From contig DAOUAM010000047.1 of the NCBI GenBank assembly GCA_034433305.1, positions 1 through 8,246 on the forward strand: a stretch of DNA of 8,246 nucleotides. Reading direction: 5' to 3'. Every line of letters starts with the position of its first letter. The first letter of the stretch is position 1. A program made the translations under genes and the position numbers. Below the pieces are notes generated by a model that saw only the letters and a program-made list of their open reading frames with translations, did no database searches and was not told the DNA's origin. Origin of the DNA: DAOUAM01 sp034433305 (lineage in GTDB: Bacteria > Chloroflexota > Dehalococcoidia > Lucifugimonadales > DAOUAM01). Below, piece by piece: positions 1 to 6,268 of the stretch.

Positions 1-115
1 CGTCGGAAAGACGCTTATCCTCGAAAGGGGATTGAAACGGTGCACCGGGCACCGGCCGTAGGGCGCGTATGGACGGTCGTCGGAAAGACGCTTATCCTCG
101 AAAGGGGATTGTGAG
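1..115 (+). CRISPR. Distal (trailer) end of a CRISPR array: one full repeat, one spacer, one degenerate terminal repeat
   Basis: Two copies of one sequence are visible, at 1-38 and 78-115. The first 34 bases are identical; only the last four differ (AAAC in the first copy, TGAG in the second). The first copy ends in ATTGAAAC, the classic 8-nt crRNA 5' handle of many type I and type III systems. This sets the reading direction as left to right. The spacer between them is about 39 nt (39-77). A repeat with a decayed 3' end followed by no further repeat is what is expected at the leader-distal end, so the leader and older units should lie left of the window. The repeat contains short self-complementary arms (CGTC-GGAAA-GACG at 1-13 and ATCC/GGAT further on). 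The left edge may cut the first repeat, so the true repeat length (37-38 nt or more) is not fixed. Confidence is high despite only two copies, because of the handle and the neighbouring CRISPR effector gene. Confidence 0.87.
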
Positions 116-172
116 GCTGGGCTTGCGGACAAAGCTGAAAGCTATCGTCATACACTTTGGAGGCCGGTATTC

Positions 173-1399
173 ATGAGTCCCCAGGGCAATACTCTGCATA
201 TCGTCACTGTCGGCACCACCGAGGCGCCGCTGGCCAGAGCCATCCAGGACGCCCAGGTGCCGGGCACGCTGGTCCTTTTCTATGGCAGGTCCCTGGACCA
301 GAGGCAGGCGCCCCTCGAGATCGCCGCCAGGCTGCGCGACCTGGCCCGCCAGCGGGGCCTTGTGGTCAGGGAGTACGAGATATCGGACCCGGAAGACTTC
401 CTGCGGGCCTGCACGGAAATGGAGGAGGCCATCCGCCCCCTGCTTGACCAGCCCTGGGAGCGCGCCCGCCTGAACATCACCGGCGGCACCAAGGTGCTGA
501 GCGCGGCGCTGTACCACCTGGCCCAGCAGTTCTGGGGCCGCTGCGAGGTAATAGTGGACTATACCGGTGGCCTGCAGCGGGATACCGCCGGGCGCGTCGT
601 GGGCGAGATGCGCACGGTCAGCCTGTCCCTGTGGCTCAACCAGGCGCAGCATGCCCTTCGCCTGCTCCGACTGGGCCACTACCACTCGGCCTTCGCCTGG
701 GCCCAGGCCCTGCCAGCCCAGGGCAGGCCCGGCCTGGTCAGGGAGGGCCTGGAGGCCCTGGCCAGGTGGGACGACATGGACTATGAACGCGCCCACCAGG
801 GCCTGGTGCGCTTCAGCCGGCGGGCGGAGTTCGCCCAGGGCGATCCGGTGCTGGAAGGCCTGAGTGCCGTCGTCGAGCGGCTGAAGCAGGCCGGCGACAT
901 GCTCGTGCCAGCCCTGCGCCGGATGGACAGCCCCGAGAAGCTGGAGAGGCTGGAGGCATCGAAGCTGCAAGGCATCCTTGAGGCGCTGGCCTGGCTATCG
1001 GCGGACGCCCTGGAGAACGGCCGGCGCCGGCTCCAGGAGGGGCGCTACGCCGATGCGGTGCTGCGCTCCTATCGCGCCGTGGAGGTGGCCTGCCAGCGGG
1101 CGCTGCTGGCCCACGGCGTCAACCCCTGGGCACGCCTCGACGGCGGCCCCATCGCCCTGGAAAGGGGCCTACAGGTCCTGCGCGACCAGGTCAAGCTGGC
1201 TTTGCCCTGGGACGAGGTAATCGCCCTGGTGCTGGCCGTCCAGCAGCCCCGCAACTACTCGCTGCTGGAGCACGGCTACAGCCCGGTCAAGCAGGACACA
1301 GCCTCCTCGGTGCTGAGCAAGGCCGAGCGAGTGGCAACCCTCCTCCTGGGCGACGCGGCCCCGGCCAGGGCGGGCCTGTCCTTCCACATGACGGGCTGA
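173..1399 (+). CDS. CARF-HEPN CRISPR-associated RNase, Csm6/Csx1-like (TIGR02710/Cas02710 family)
   Basis: This 408-residue protein probably acts as a cyclic-oligoadenylate-activated RNase in the cytoplasm, an accessory effector of type III CRISPR immunity. The N-terminal part looks like a CARF sensor: a beta strand with VTVGTT at residues 11-16 and the signature NITGGTK at 101-107. A helical linker follows (about 155-270). A C-terminal HEPN-like domain (about 270-395) has the helix YADAVLRSYRAVE (292-304) and the RN-x-S-x3-HG motif at 360-368, giving an R360-x6-H367 catalytic pair. A second R-x4-H (R309, H314) lies in the preceding helix. The length is normal for the family and no frame break is seen. 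The ATG is preceded by GGAGG at 159-163, nine bases upstream. The gene lies just past the array on the same strand, so array read-through could contribute to its expression. It could instead be classed as Csx1 or Csm6; the ligand size (cA4 or cA6) cannot be read from the sequence. Confidence 0.9.
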   Translation: MSPQGNTLHIVTVGTTEAPLARAIQDAQVPGTLVLFYGRSLDQRQAPLEIAARLRDLARQRGLVVREYEISDPEDFLRACTEMEEAIRPLLDQPWERARLNITGGTKVLSAALYHLAQQFWGRCEVIVDYTGGLQRDTAGRVVGEMRTVSLSLWLNQAQHALRLLRLGHYHSAFAWAQALPAQGRPGLVREGLEALARWDDMDYERAHQGLVRFSRRAEFAQGDPVLEGLSAVVERLKQAGDMLVPALRRMDSPEKLERLEASKLQGILEALAWLSADALENGRRRLQEGRYADAVLRSYRAVEVACQRALLAHGVNPWARLDGGPIALERGLQVLRDQVKLALPWDEVIALVLAVQQPRNYSLLEHGYSPVKQDTASSVLSKAERVATLLLGDAAPARAGLSFHMTG

Positions 1400-1417
1400 G
1401 GGGGCAACCGGCGCTGC

Positions 1418-2713
1418 TTACGGGTAGCGGTACTCGCGGATGCCCCGCACCAGCCGCCAGACCAGCAGCACCACCATCATGGAGATGACGCCGCCCAGGA
1501 CCATGGTCTGGGCAGCGCCGATCTGGTCGGACATGGTGCCCACCACGAAGGTGCCCAGGTTGTTGGCGCTCATGGCCGAGAGGGAGTGGAAGCTCAGGGC
1601 GCGGCCCATCATGTGCTGGGGCGTGGTGAGCTGCGCCGTGGTCTGCCGCGTCGCCATGCCGATGGCGTCGGTGGCGCCCATGGCTACTATGAGCACGGTG
1701 CCCAGCCACAGGGTGTTGCTGAAGCCGAAGGCCACCACCAGCAGCCCGTAGCCCAGGGTGGCGAAGAGGACCATCATCCCCTTGGGCCGGTACCTGGCCA
1801 GGAACAGCACCAGGAAGCTGCCAGCCACGCCGCCGGCCGAGTTGGCCGCCGTCAGCATGCCCACGGCGTCGGCCCCAGCCCGGAACAGCTTGTCGGCCAG
1901 CAGCGGCAGCACCTGGCGGTAGAAGGTGAACACCGTCACGCCGATGTCCATGATGTACAGGCCCGGCAGGATGGGGTGGGACTTGACGTAGAGGAAGCCC
2001 TCCCAGATGCGCCGCAGCACCGTGCCGTTCCCCGCGTTCCCCTGGACTTTGCCCTCCGTCCGGAGCATGAGGGGCAGCACCGTGCTGGGCAGCGCGAAGG
2101 CGGCGGCGATGATGAAGGTCGCCGTGATGCCCAGGCCCCTGGCCGCGCCGGCGAAGGCCAGCGGCGCCAGGACGCTCCCTATCTGCATGGTGGCGGTGTT
2201 GGAGGTGACGGCGTGCATCAGGTGGCTCTTGGGCACGATGGCAGCGGTCATGGCGCTGCGGGCAGGCCCGCCCAGGACGTTGGTCACGGCCAGCACGGCG
2301 GTGATGGCGTAGACGTGCCAGGCCAGCAGGTTGCCCATGGCGACCAGCGCGGCCATGAGGGCGATGAGGAAGAAGTTGGAGGCCTGGGTGAAGGCCATGA
2401 GCTTCTTGCGGTCCACCTCGTCGGCCAGGGTGCCGCCGTAGATGGTCGCGGGAATCTGCGCCGCCAGTTGCACCAGGCCCAGGAGTCCAAGCTGAAGCCC
2501 GGAGCCTGTCTCCTGGTACAGCCAGACGCTGGTGGCCAGCAGCCGCACCTGCATGGTGACCATGGAGGCCACGGAGGACAGCCACAGGATGCGGTAGTCG
2601 CGGAAGGCAAAGGCCGACCACGGGCGCAGGCTTGAGACGTCCTGCGTGGAGGTATCGCTCCTCCGGGCCGCCGCCTTCTCCGTTGGGCCTTTACTGGCGT
2701 CTTCTACAGCCAC
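1418..2713 (-). CDS. MFS transporter, MFS_3/EntS-like putative exporter
   Basis: This 431-residue polytopic inner-membrane protein of the major facilitator superfamily is probably a proton-driven exporter. After a polar 30-residue N-terminus comes FRDYRILWLSS (38-47 region), typical of the EntS/MFS_3 branch. The cytoplasmic motif A is GGTLADEVDRKKLM (93-106). GPARSAMTAAIVP (149-161) matches the conserved loop after helix 4. TPQHMMGRALSFHSL (364-378) is the matching loop in the C-terminal half. About twelve hydrophobic segments are present, so it looks complete. The start is GTG at 2713-2711, the first start codon after an in-frame stop at 2731-2729. No Shine-Dalgarno sequence precedes it. A consensus -10 lies about 45 bases upstream, so it has its own promoter. 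It is convergent with the CARF gene (18 bases between stops). The substrate cannot be told; drugs, siderophores or metabolites are possible. Confidence 0.88.
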   Translation of the reverse strand: MAVEDASKGPTEKAAARRSDTSTQDVSSLRPWSAFAFRDYRILWLSSVASMVTMQVRLLATSVWLYQETGSGLQLGLLGLVQLAAQIPATIYGGTLADEVDRKKLMAFTQASNFFLIALMAALVAMGNLLAWHVYAITAVLAVTNVLGGPARSAMTAAIVPKSHLMHAVTSNTATMQIGSVLAPLAFAGAARGLGITATFIIAAAFALPSTVLPLMLRTEGKVQGNAGNGTVLRRIWEGFLYVKSHPILPGLYIMDIGVTVFTFYRQVLPLLADKLFRAGADAVGMLTAANSAGGVAGSFLVLFLARYRPKGMMVLFATLGYGLLVVAFGFSNTLWLGTVLIVAMGATDAIGMATRQTTAQLTTPQHMMGRALSFHSLSAMSANNLGTFVVGTMSDQIGAAQTMVLGGVISMMVVLLVWRLVRGIREYRYP

Positions 2714-2756
2714 AGAGGAGTGCCGCTCTTATGTGAGGTCTCGGTCATTGGCGCAG

Positions 2757-2785
2757 ATTATACTACTGGCCGGCCGTCCAGGCAA
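2757..2785 (-). promoter_or_regulatory. Sigma70-like promoter of the MFS_3 exporter
   Basis: Read on the minus strand, a perfect TATAAT (+ strand 2757-2762) sits 17 bases downstream of TTGCCT (2780-2785), which matches four of six -35 positions. The start site would fall near 2750, leaving a leader of about 37 bases before the GTG at 2713. This argues that the exporter is transcribed separately from the dehydrogenase gene upstream. Confidence 0.55.
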
Positions 2786-2808
2786 ACAGGCGGTACTTCG
2801 GAGGAAAG

Positions 2809-2855
2809 CCAGGCCCCGGCCAGTCAGGCCAGGAGCGCTGTTGGCCAGGGCCTGG
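2809..2855 (-). terminator. Strong intergenic hairpin after the dehydrogenase gene, candidate terminator
   Basis: Arms CCAGGCCCCGGCCA (2809-2822) and TGGCCAGGGCCTGG (2842-2855) pair at 13 of 14 positions around a 19-base loop. On the minus strand the hairpin begins seven bases after the dehydrogenase stop codon (2862). It is followed by CTTTCC rather than a long U run, so it is only a partial match to an intrinsic terminator. It could also act as an mRNA 3' stabiliser. Confidence 0.4.
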
Positions 2856-2861
2856 GGTGGG

Positions 2862-3974
2862 CTAGTCCCTGGTGAGAGTGTAGGGGATGGACAACTCGCC
2901 GCAGATGTCCCTGAACCACTGGATGACTTCAGGGTGCAGGGGGATGCCACGGGACTTGCGGTCCTGCATCTCCTCGGACTCGGGCAGGCCGGCGTACAGG
3001 ACGCGCTGATGGCCCGGGGCGGGCCTGGTGGTCTTGAGCATCCTGAGGAACTCGTCCATGGTGCGCTTGAACTCGCGGGTGTCCATGAACGCCTCGATGC
3101 TGTAGGCGGCGACCATGTGGCCGAAGTTGGGCCGTCCGGGATTGGCGCCGTAGCCACCGCCAGAGAGCACGCCTCCCAGGATGTCCACGATGCAGGCGAA
3201 GCCGTAGCCCTTGTGAGAGCCCAGTTCCCTGGTGCTGCCCAGGGGCAGCAGGTAGGAGCTGACGCGGCTCTGGCCCTCGTAGCCTGGAGCGGGAGGAGGC
3301 ACCTCCTCCATGATGGGAGTGCCGTCCTTGTCGGCCACCCAGCCGGGGGCCAGGTTGTGGCCCAGGCGCCGGGCCAGGCCCAGCTTGTTGCCGGCTACGG
3401 TGCTGGTGGCGGCGTCGAAGACAAAGGGCGGCTCCTTGTCGGCCGGCGCGGCCAGCGCGATGGGGTTGGTGCCCAGCCGAGGCTCCGCGCCGAAGGTCGG
3501 CAGCACGCTGGGCGGGCACGAGGTCATGCACACGCCGATCATGTCGTGCTTCAGGGCCAGCATGGCGTGGTAGGAGGCCATGCCCAGGTGGCGGGCGTTC
3601 CTGATGGTGACCATCCCCAGCCCCACCTTCTTCGCCTTTTCGATGGCGATCTCCATGGCCTTGGGAGTGATGATGATGCCCAGCCCACGGTCCGAGTCAA
3701 TGTTGGCCGTGGAAGGCGTCTCCCGCAGGATACGCCAGTTGGGCCGAGGGTTAAGCTCGCCGCTGCTGTACCCCTTCACGTAGGCCCGGAGCATGTTGGA
3801 GACGCCGTGGGTCTCCACGCCGCGCAGGTCGGCCAGCACCAGCACGTCGGCGGCCAGCTCGGCGTCCTGCCTGGGAACGCCCATCTTGCTGAATACTTCG
3901 GTGACAGTCTTCCGGAGGTCCGGCTCCTTTACCCTGATGGCCTCTTCTTCCGGCACTTTGAATCGCTCTAGCAT
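2862..3974 (-). CDS. Ldh_2 family NAD(P)-dependent malate/L-lactate-type dehydrogenase
   Basis: This 370-residue cytoplasmic oxidoreductase belongs to the Ldh_2 family (PF02615), which interconverts 2-hydroxyacids and 2-oxoacids with NAD(P). Family members include malate, lactate, sulfolactate and ureidoglycolate dehydrogenases. ADLRGVETHGV (48-58) carries the likely catalytic H56. NARHLG (126-131) matches the family NSxHxG motif. GTNP (168-171) and the DAATS segment (187-191, family DxATS) line the cofactor site. SHKGYGF (253-259) carries a conserved lysine. Length is normal. The ATG at 3974-3972 has GGAGG (+ strand 3979-3983) four bases upstream, a strong ribosome site. Next to two MFS transporters it suggests organic-acid metabolism, but no neighbour fixes the substrate. 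The family call is secure; the specific reaction is not. Confidence 0.92.
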   Translation of the reverse strand: MLERFKVPEEEAIRVKEPDLRKTVTEVFSKMGVPRQDAELAADVLVLADLRGVETHGVSNMLRAYVKGYSSGELNPRPNWRILRETPSTANIDSDRGLGIIITPKAMEIAIEKAKKVGLGMVTIRNARHLGMASYHAMLALKHDMIGVCMTSCPPSVLPTFGAEPRLGTNPIALAAPADKEPPFVFDAATSTVAGNKLGLARRLGHNLAPGWVADKDGTPIMEEVPPPAPGYEGQSRVSSYLLPLGSTRELGSHKGYGFACIVDILGGVLSGGGYGANPGRPNFGHMVAAYSIEAFMDTREFKRTMDEFLRMLKTTRPAPGHQRVLYAGLPESEEMQDRKSRGIPLHPEVIQWFRDICGELSIPYTLTRD

Positions 3975-4093
3975 TTACCCTCCAGGTGGGAAAAAGATTC
4001 TCGCGAGGCTGCTGGGATATCCCCTTGCTCCTGTCCCTACCACGCCCCGTACCCACAGGGCATAGTTGGGCTTATTTCAGCAGAACAGAGGGT

Positions 4094-4122
4094 ATTGTAT
4101 TCCCGTTACATGAATTGCGCAA
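4094..4122 (-). promoter_or_regulatory. Candidate sigma70 promoter of the dehydrogenase gene
   Basis: On the minus strand TTGCGC (+ strand 4117-4122) and TACAAT (4094-4099) are separated by 17 bases. Transcription would start near 4087, giving a leader of about 110 bases. An 11-base palindrome, AGCAGTCTGCT (4124-4134), lies immediately upstream of the -35 and could be an operator. Confidence 0.4.
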
Positions 4123-4301
4123 CAGCAGTCTGCTCTCAAGAGGCCAGGACAGGTGCCCTCGTCCCGCTGGGCCTTTGTCAGCTATCAGGGGACTGGTGAG
4201 TAGCGTAGAGAGGACGGTGGAGGAGGCCGCCAGCAGCACGGCCGGCCCGTAAAAGCTGGCATGAGGCCACATGGGAGGGACGCTTCAGCGAAGGAAGGGG
4301 C

Positions 4302-4424
4302 CTACCACCTGAGCCAGAGACCCACGGCCACGGCCAGGGCCGCCGCTGTCGTCAGGAACAGGGACGCCTTCGGGGAGAACAGCACCCCATTCCCGTGCCT
4401 GTGCCCGGACCTGTAGTACCGCAT
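4302..4424 (-). CDS. Candidate small single-pass membrane protein (40 aa)
   Basis: This reading frame of 40 codons plus a TAG stop is not assigned to any family I recognise. The N-terminal 19 residues are polar and basic (MRYYRSGHRHGNG at the start). Residues 20-38 are a continuous hydrophobic stretch rich in Ala, Leu and Val, ending in LWLRW. This fits one transmembrane helix with a positive-inside N-terminus. An AGGA (+ strand 4432-4435) lies seven bases before the ATG. A TTGACA-N17-CATACT promoter on the same strand would start transcription about 50 bases upstream. No other convincing gene lies in this stretch. Small hydrophobic proteins of this kind can be toxins, leader peptides or transporter subunits; nothing here decides. 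A chance frame in GC-rich DNA remains possible. Confidence 0.4.
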   Translation of the reverse strand: MRYYRSGHRHGNGVLFSPKASLFLTTAAALAVAVGLWLRW

Positions 4425-4481
4425 AGACGTCCTGCTCCCTTCACTGCCACTTCAGCGGAGTCTATACACAGTAGCACAATC

Positions 4482-4510
4482 AGTATGCACATATTTTCAG
4501 AATGTGTCAA
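4482..4510 (-). promoter_or_regulatory. Left-facing promoter inside the left inverted repeat
   Basis: On the minus strand TTGACA (+ strand 4505-4510) and CATACT (4482-4487) are 17 bases apart. The -35 is perfect and the -10 matches four of six positions. Transcription would leave the inverted-repeat segment leftwards and could express the 40-codon frame starting at 4424. Confidence 0.5.
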
Positions 4511-4653
4511 CAGGAAGCTATTACCTTAGTATGGACTCACGTACGCGACGTGTGCGGTCACTGTCTTTGCCAGCGAGTGCCCATACAGCAGCGCCCCCTT
4601 CAGGCTGGGTGATCGTGCCACCGCCGGAACGGCCTGTACATGGGGCAATCCAT

Positions 4654-4698
4654 GGCCACGCCTGCCCAGGCTGGTGGCAGCCTGGGCAGGCGGTGGCC
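4654..4698. repeat. Near-perfect 20-bp hairpin with GTGG tetraloop
   Basis: CGCCTGCCCAGGCTG (4659-4673) is exactly complementary to the bases at 4678-4692 around the loop GTGG. After one bulged G (4693), GGCCA (4654-4658) pairs with TGGCC (4694-4698). There is no T run on either side, so it does not look like an intrinsic terminator. A 13-base direct repeat (GGCCTGTAC[A/C]TGG, at 4631-4643 and 4695-4707) flanks it. Such a structure fits the inside of a MITE, a REP-like unit or a recombination site. Confidence 0.6.
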
Positions 4699-4770
4699 TG
4701 TACCTGGTGTGGCCAGCAACACGTGGGCGCAGCATGCCAGGGATGTGTGCTGCTCACAGAAAGTTACGTA

Positions 4771-4799
4771 TTGACACAATATAAAACTTCGTGCATACT
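4771..4799 (+). promoter_or_regulatory. Right-facing promoter inside the right inverted repeat
   Basis: TTGACA (4771-4776) and CATACT (4794-4799) are separated by 17 bases, with an AT-rich spacer that stands out in GC-rich surroundings. Transcription would run toward the FTR1 gene, with a leader of over 450 bases. A weaker copy of the layout, TTGCTC-N17-CATACT, lies at 4962-4990 on the same strand. Confidence 0.5.
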
Positions 4800-5268
4800 T
4801 ACTCACTGGTTAATGGGCCACGTGGTTGTCCCTGGTGTACACATGGAGGCATCCCATGTGTGCAGCGAAGAGTCCCACGGGTCTGTCTGTGAGGTCGGGC
4901 AGCCCGGCCAGTGCCATCGGGTAGCCTCGGGTGGCGCTTGGCCCGCCAGGTATGGCTGGGGTTGCTCTTCGTCTTCAGAAGCCGCATACTTGGATAGGGA
5001 AAACTGAGCGGCGCGGCAATGCATGGGCCAGAGCAGGGGCAGCAGGAGACGCTGCCCCGACTGTCGCCAGGCAGGCCATGCCACGGCCACCGGTGGGCTG
5101 TGGGTGGCCGTGTACGCCGTGAGTAGCTGCCCACGGGAGGAAAGCGATGCGCTGTTAGTCTAGCGACCCGGGCCTGGCCATGCGGCCAGTGGGCCCATAT
5201 GAGTCCTATGTATCCGACGAGGCGGGGGACGGCCCTCGCTAGATTATCACTGAGAAGGCAAGAGGCAG
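4800..5268 (+). other. Gene-poor, hairpin-rich leader region upstream of the FTR1 permease
   Basis: I see no convincing gene here. Several GC-rich stem-loops occur: ACACATGG/CCATGTGT (4839-4861), GGGGCAGC/GCTGCCCC (5036-5058), CACGGCCACC/GGTGGCCGTG (5082-5112) and a double-arm stem at 5170-5196. None is followed by a T run. I found no tRNA, no known riboswitch core and no clear Fur or DtxR box. It may be a long untranslated leader or an unannotated small RNA driven by the promoters at 4771 or 4962. Chance hairpins are common at this base composition. Confidence 0.35.
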
Positions 5269-6102
5269 ATGACCCAGGCACTTCTGATTACATTGCGAGA
5301 GGGGCTGGAAATAGCCATTGTGGTTGTCATTGTCCTGGCATACCTGAGGCGGACAGGCCGCGCGCACCTGTTCGGGCGCGTATGGCAGGGCGTCGGCCTT
5401 GCGGTGGCGGCGAGCGTCGGCGCGGGCGCCGTGCTCTTTGGCCTTGGCACCGGGCTGGAGGGCAGGGCCGAGGAGATATTTGAGGGCGCCGCTATGCTTC
5501 TGGCGGTGGCGGTGCTTTCCTGGATGATCATATGGATGAATAGCCAGGCCCGCCATATTCGAGGCGAGCTGGAGGCCAGGGTAGAGCAGGTGGCAGCCCG
5601 TGGCTCCGGGCTGGCGCTTTCCGCGCTGGCCTTTCTCGCCGTGGGCAGAGAGGGACTGGAGACGGCCCTGTTTATCTTCGGCGCCTCCAGGACCGCGACC
5701 CCCCTGGAGACGACGCTGGGGGCCATCCTGGGCCTGGCGGTGGCCGTGGCCCTGGGCCGGATGCTGTACCAGGGCAGCTACAAGATTAACCTGCGCGCCT
5801 TCTTCAATATTACAGGCATCCTCCTGATCCTCTTTGCCGCCGGCCTGCTGGCACGCGGCATCCACGAGTTCCAGGAGGCCGGCCTGCTTCCCGTTATCGT
5901 GGAGCATGTCTGGGATACCAACAGCCTCCTTCACGAGGACAGCGTCCTGGGCAGCCTGCTGGAGGGGCTGTTCGGGTACAACGGCAACCCGTCGCTCCTG
6001 GAAGTGGTCATATACCCTGTCTACCTGGTGCTGGCGCTGCTGTTCTTCGTTCAGCCATCTCGCGCCGTCAGCGGGCCACGCCGCCCGGCCACGGCGGGGT
6101 AG
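5269..6102 (+). CDS. FTR1-family high-affinity iron permease (EfeU-like)
   Basis: This 277-residue inner-membrane protein of the FTR1/EfeU family imports iron, typically ferric iron after oxidation. It has the two hallmark REGLE motifs: R10-E14 in the first helix and R127-E131 in the fourth. FEGAAM (71-76) follows acidic residues E68-E69, and HEFQE (199-203) is another conserved acidic patch. About seven hydrophobic helices and a length near that of E. coli EfeU indicate a complete gene. The ATG has AGAGG at 5261-5265 only three bases upstream and AAGG at 5255-5258, ten bases upstream; the latter spacing is more usual. No partner gene (EfeO-type lipoprotein, EfeB peroxidase, multicopper oxidase) is adjacent. 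It converges with the MFS gene on its right. Iron regulation is expected but no recognisable Fur box is seen. Confidence 0.92.
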   Translation: MTQALLITLREGLEIAIVVVIVLAYLRRTGRAHLFGRVWQGVGLAVAASVGAGAVLFGLGTGLEGRAEEIFEGAAMLLAVAVLSWMIIWMNSQARHIRGELEARVEQVAARGSGLALSALAFLAVGREGLETALFIFGASRTATPLETTLGAILGLAVAVALGRMLYQGSYKINLRAFFNITGILLILFAAGLLARGIHEFQEAGLLPVIVEHVWDTNSLLHEDSVLGSLLEGLFGYNGNPSLLEVVIYPVYLVLALLFFVQPSRAVSGPRRPATAG

Positions 6103-6106
6103 GCCC

Positions 6107-6123
6107 CTGGGGCCATGCCCCGG
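6107..6123 (+). terminator. Short GC hairpin after the FTR1 gene, weak terminator candidate
   Basis: GGGGC (6109-6113) pairs with GCCCC (6117-6121) around CAT, with two more outer pairs, starting four bases after the FTR1 stop codon. It is followed by GAAA rather than a T run, so it is not a standard intrinsic terminator. Confidence 0.25.
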
Positions 6124-6238
6124 CCTGAAAGGGGCGTTCTCGCTGGTGGGGCCGGGACGTCCGCTGGCGCCGTGCTGGCATCAGTACAAAGCTCGGCCCC
6201 TTCCACTTTCAGCAAGCCCAGCCCTGCTCGGATTTTCC

Positions 6239-6256
6239 CTGGCCCCAGGGGGCCAG
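6239..6256. terminator. Perfect 8-bp inverted repeat between two convergent genes
   Basis: CTGGCCCC (6239-6246) is the exact reverse complement of GGGGCCAG (6249-6256). It lies 12 bases beyond the MFS stop codon at 6269 and between two convergent genes, where a bidirectional transcription barrier would be useful. No T run follows on either strand, so the role is inferred from position only. Confidence 0.25.
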
Positions 6257-6268
6257 CCCGTGCGGGCG

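Larger units (their letters stand above)
4482..4799. mobile_element. MITE-like or decayed IS segment with 29-bp imperfect terminal inverted repeats
   Basis: The left end (4482-4510) reads AGTATGCAC-N12-TGTGTCAA. The right end (4771-4799) is its reverse complement in the same layout, TTGACACA-N12-GTGCATACT. The outer 9 and inner 8 bases match exactly, as do 6 of the 12 between (23 of 29 in all). The 318-bp interior encodes no transposase I can see and contains a 20-bp hairpin. No target-site duplication is evident: the flanks are CACAATC on the left and TACTCAC on the right. Each end is also an outward-facing promoter, a known feature of some IS termini. The alternative is two unrelated but similar promoters facing away from each other; the match outside the hexamers (CA after TTGACA, GTG before CATACT) argues for common origin. 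Confidence 0.4.

Noticed and set aside
123..154. Possible promoter between the CRISPR array and the CARF gene
   Set aside because: TTGCGG and CATACA-like hexamers are present but the spacing (about 20 bases) and match are too poor to support a call.
92..970. 292-codon minus-strand frame opposite the CARF gene
   Set aside because: It lies antisense to a clear family member, has no recognisable domain, and is the kind of shadow frame GC-rich third positions create.
1586..2635. 349-codon plus-strand frame opposite the first MFS gene
   Set aside because: Its Gly-, His- and Gln-rich composition and antisense position mark it as a shadow of the transporter.
2646..3971. 441-codon plus-strand frame opposite the dehydrogenase
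   Set aside because: It mirrors the Ldh_2 gene almost end to end and shows no protein family signature.
4072..4272. 66-codon minus-strand frame with a hydrophobic start
   Set aside because: The bases before its ATG are pyrimidine-rich with no ribosome site, the frame runs through the dehydrogenase promoter, and the second half has no protein-like pattern.
4504..5007. 167-codon plus-strand frame with a C-x2-C-x8-C-x2-C pattern (C66, C69, C78, C81), reminiscent of a zinc ribbon
   Set aside because: It begins inside one inverted repeat and runs through the other, overlaps the large hairpin, lacks a ribosome site and shows no other domain; the cysteine pattern is probably chance.
4000..5268. 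tRNA, tmRNA, 6S or RNase P RNA in the gene-poor region
   Set aside because: I looked for T-arm-like sequences and the conserved cores of these RNAs and found none.
5199..5483. 94-codon frame overlapping the FTR1 start in another frame
   Set aside because: It has no good ribosome site and overlaps the well-supported FTR1 gene; probably a shadow.
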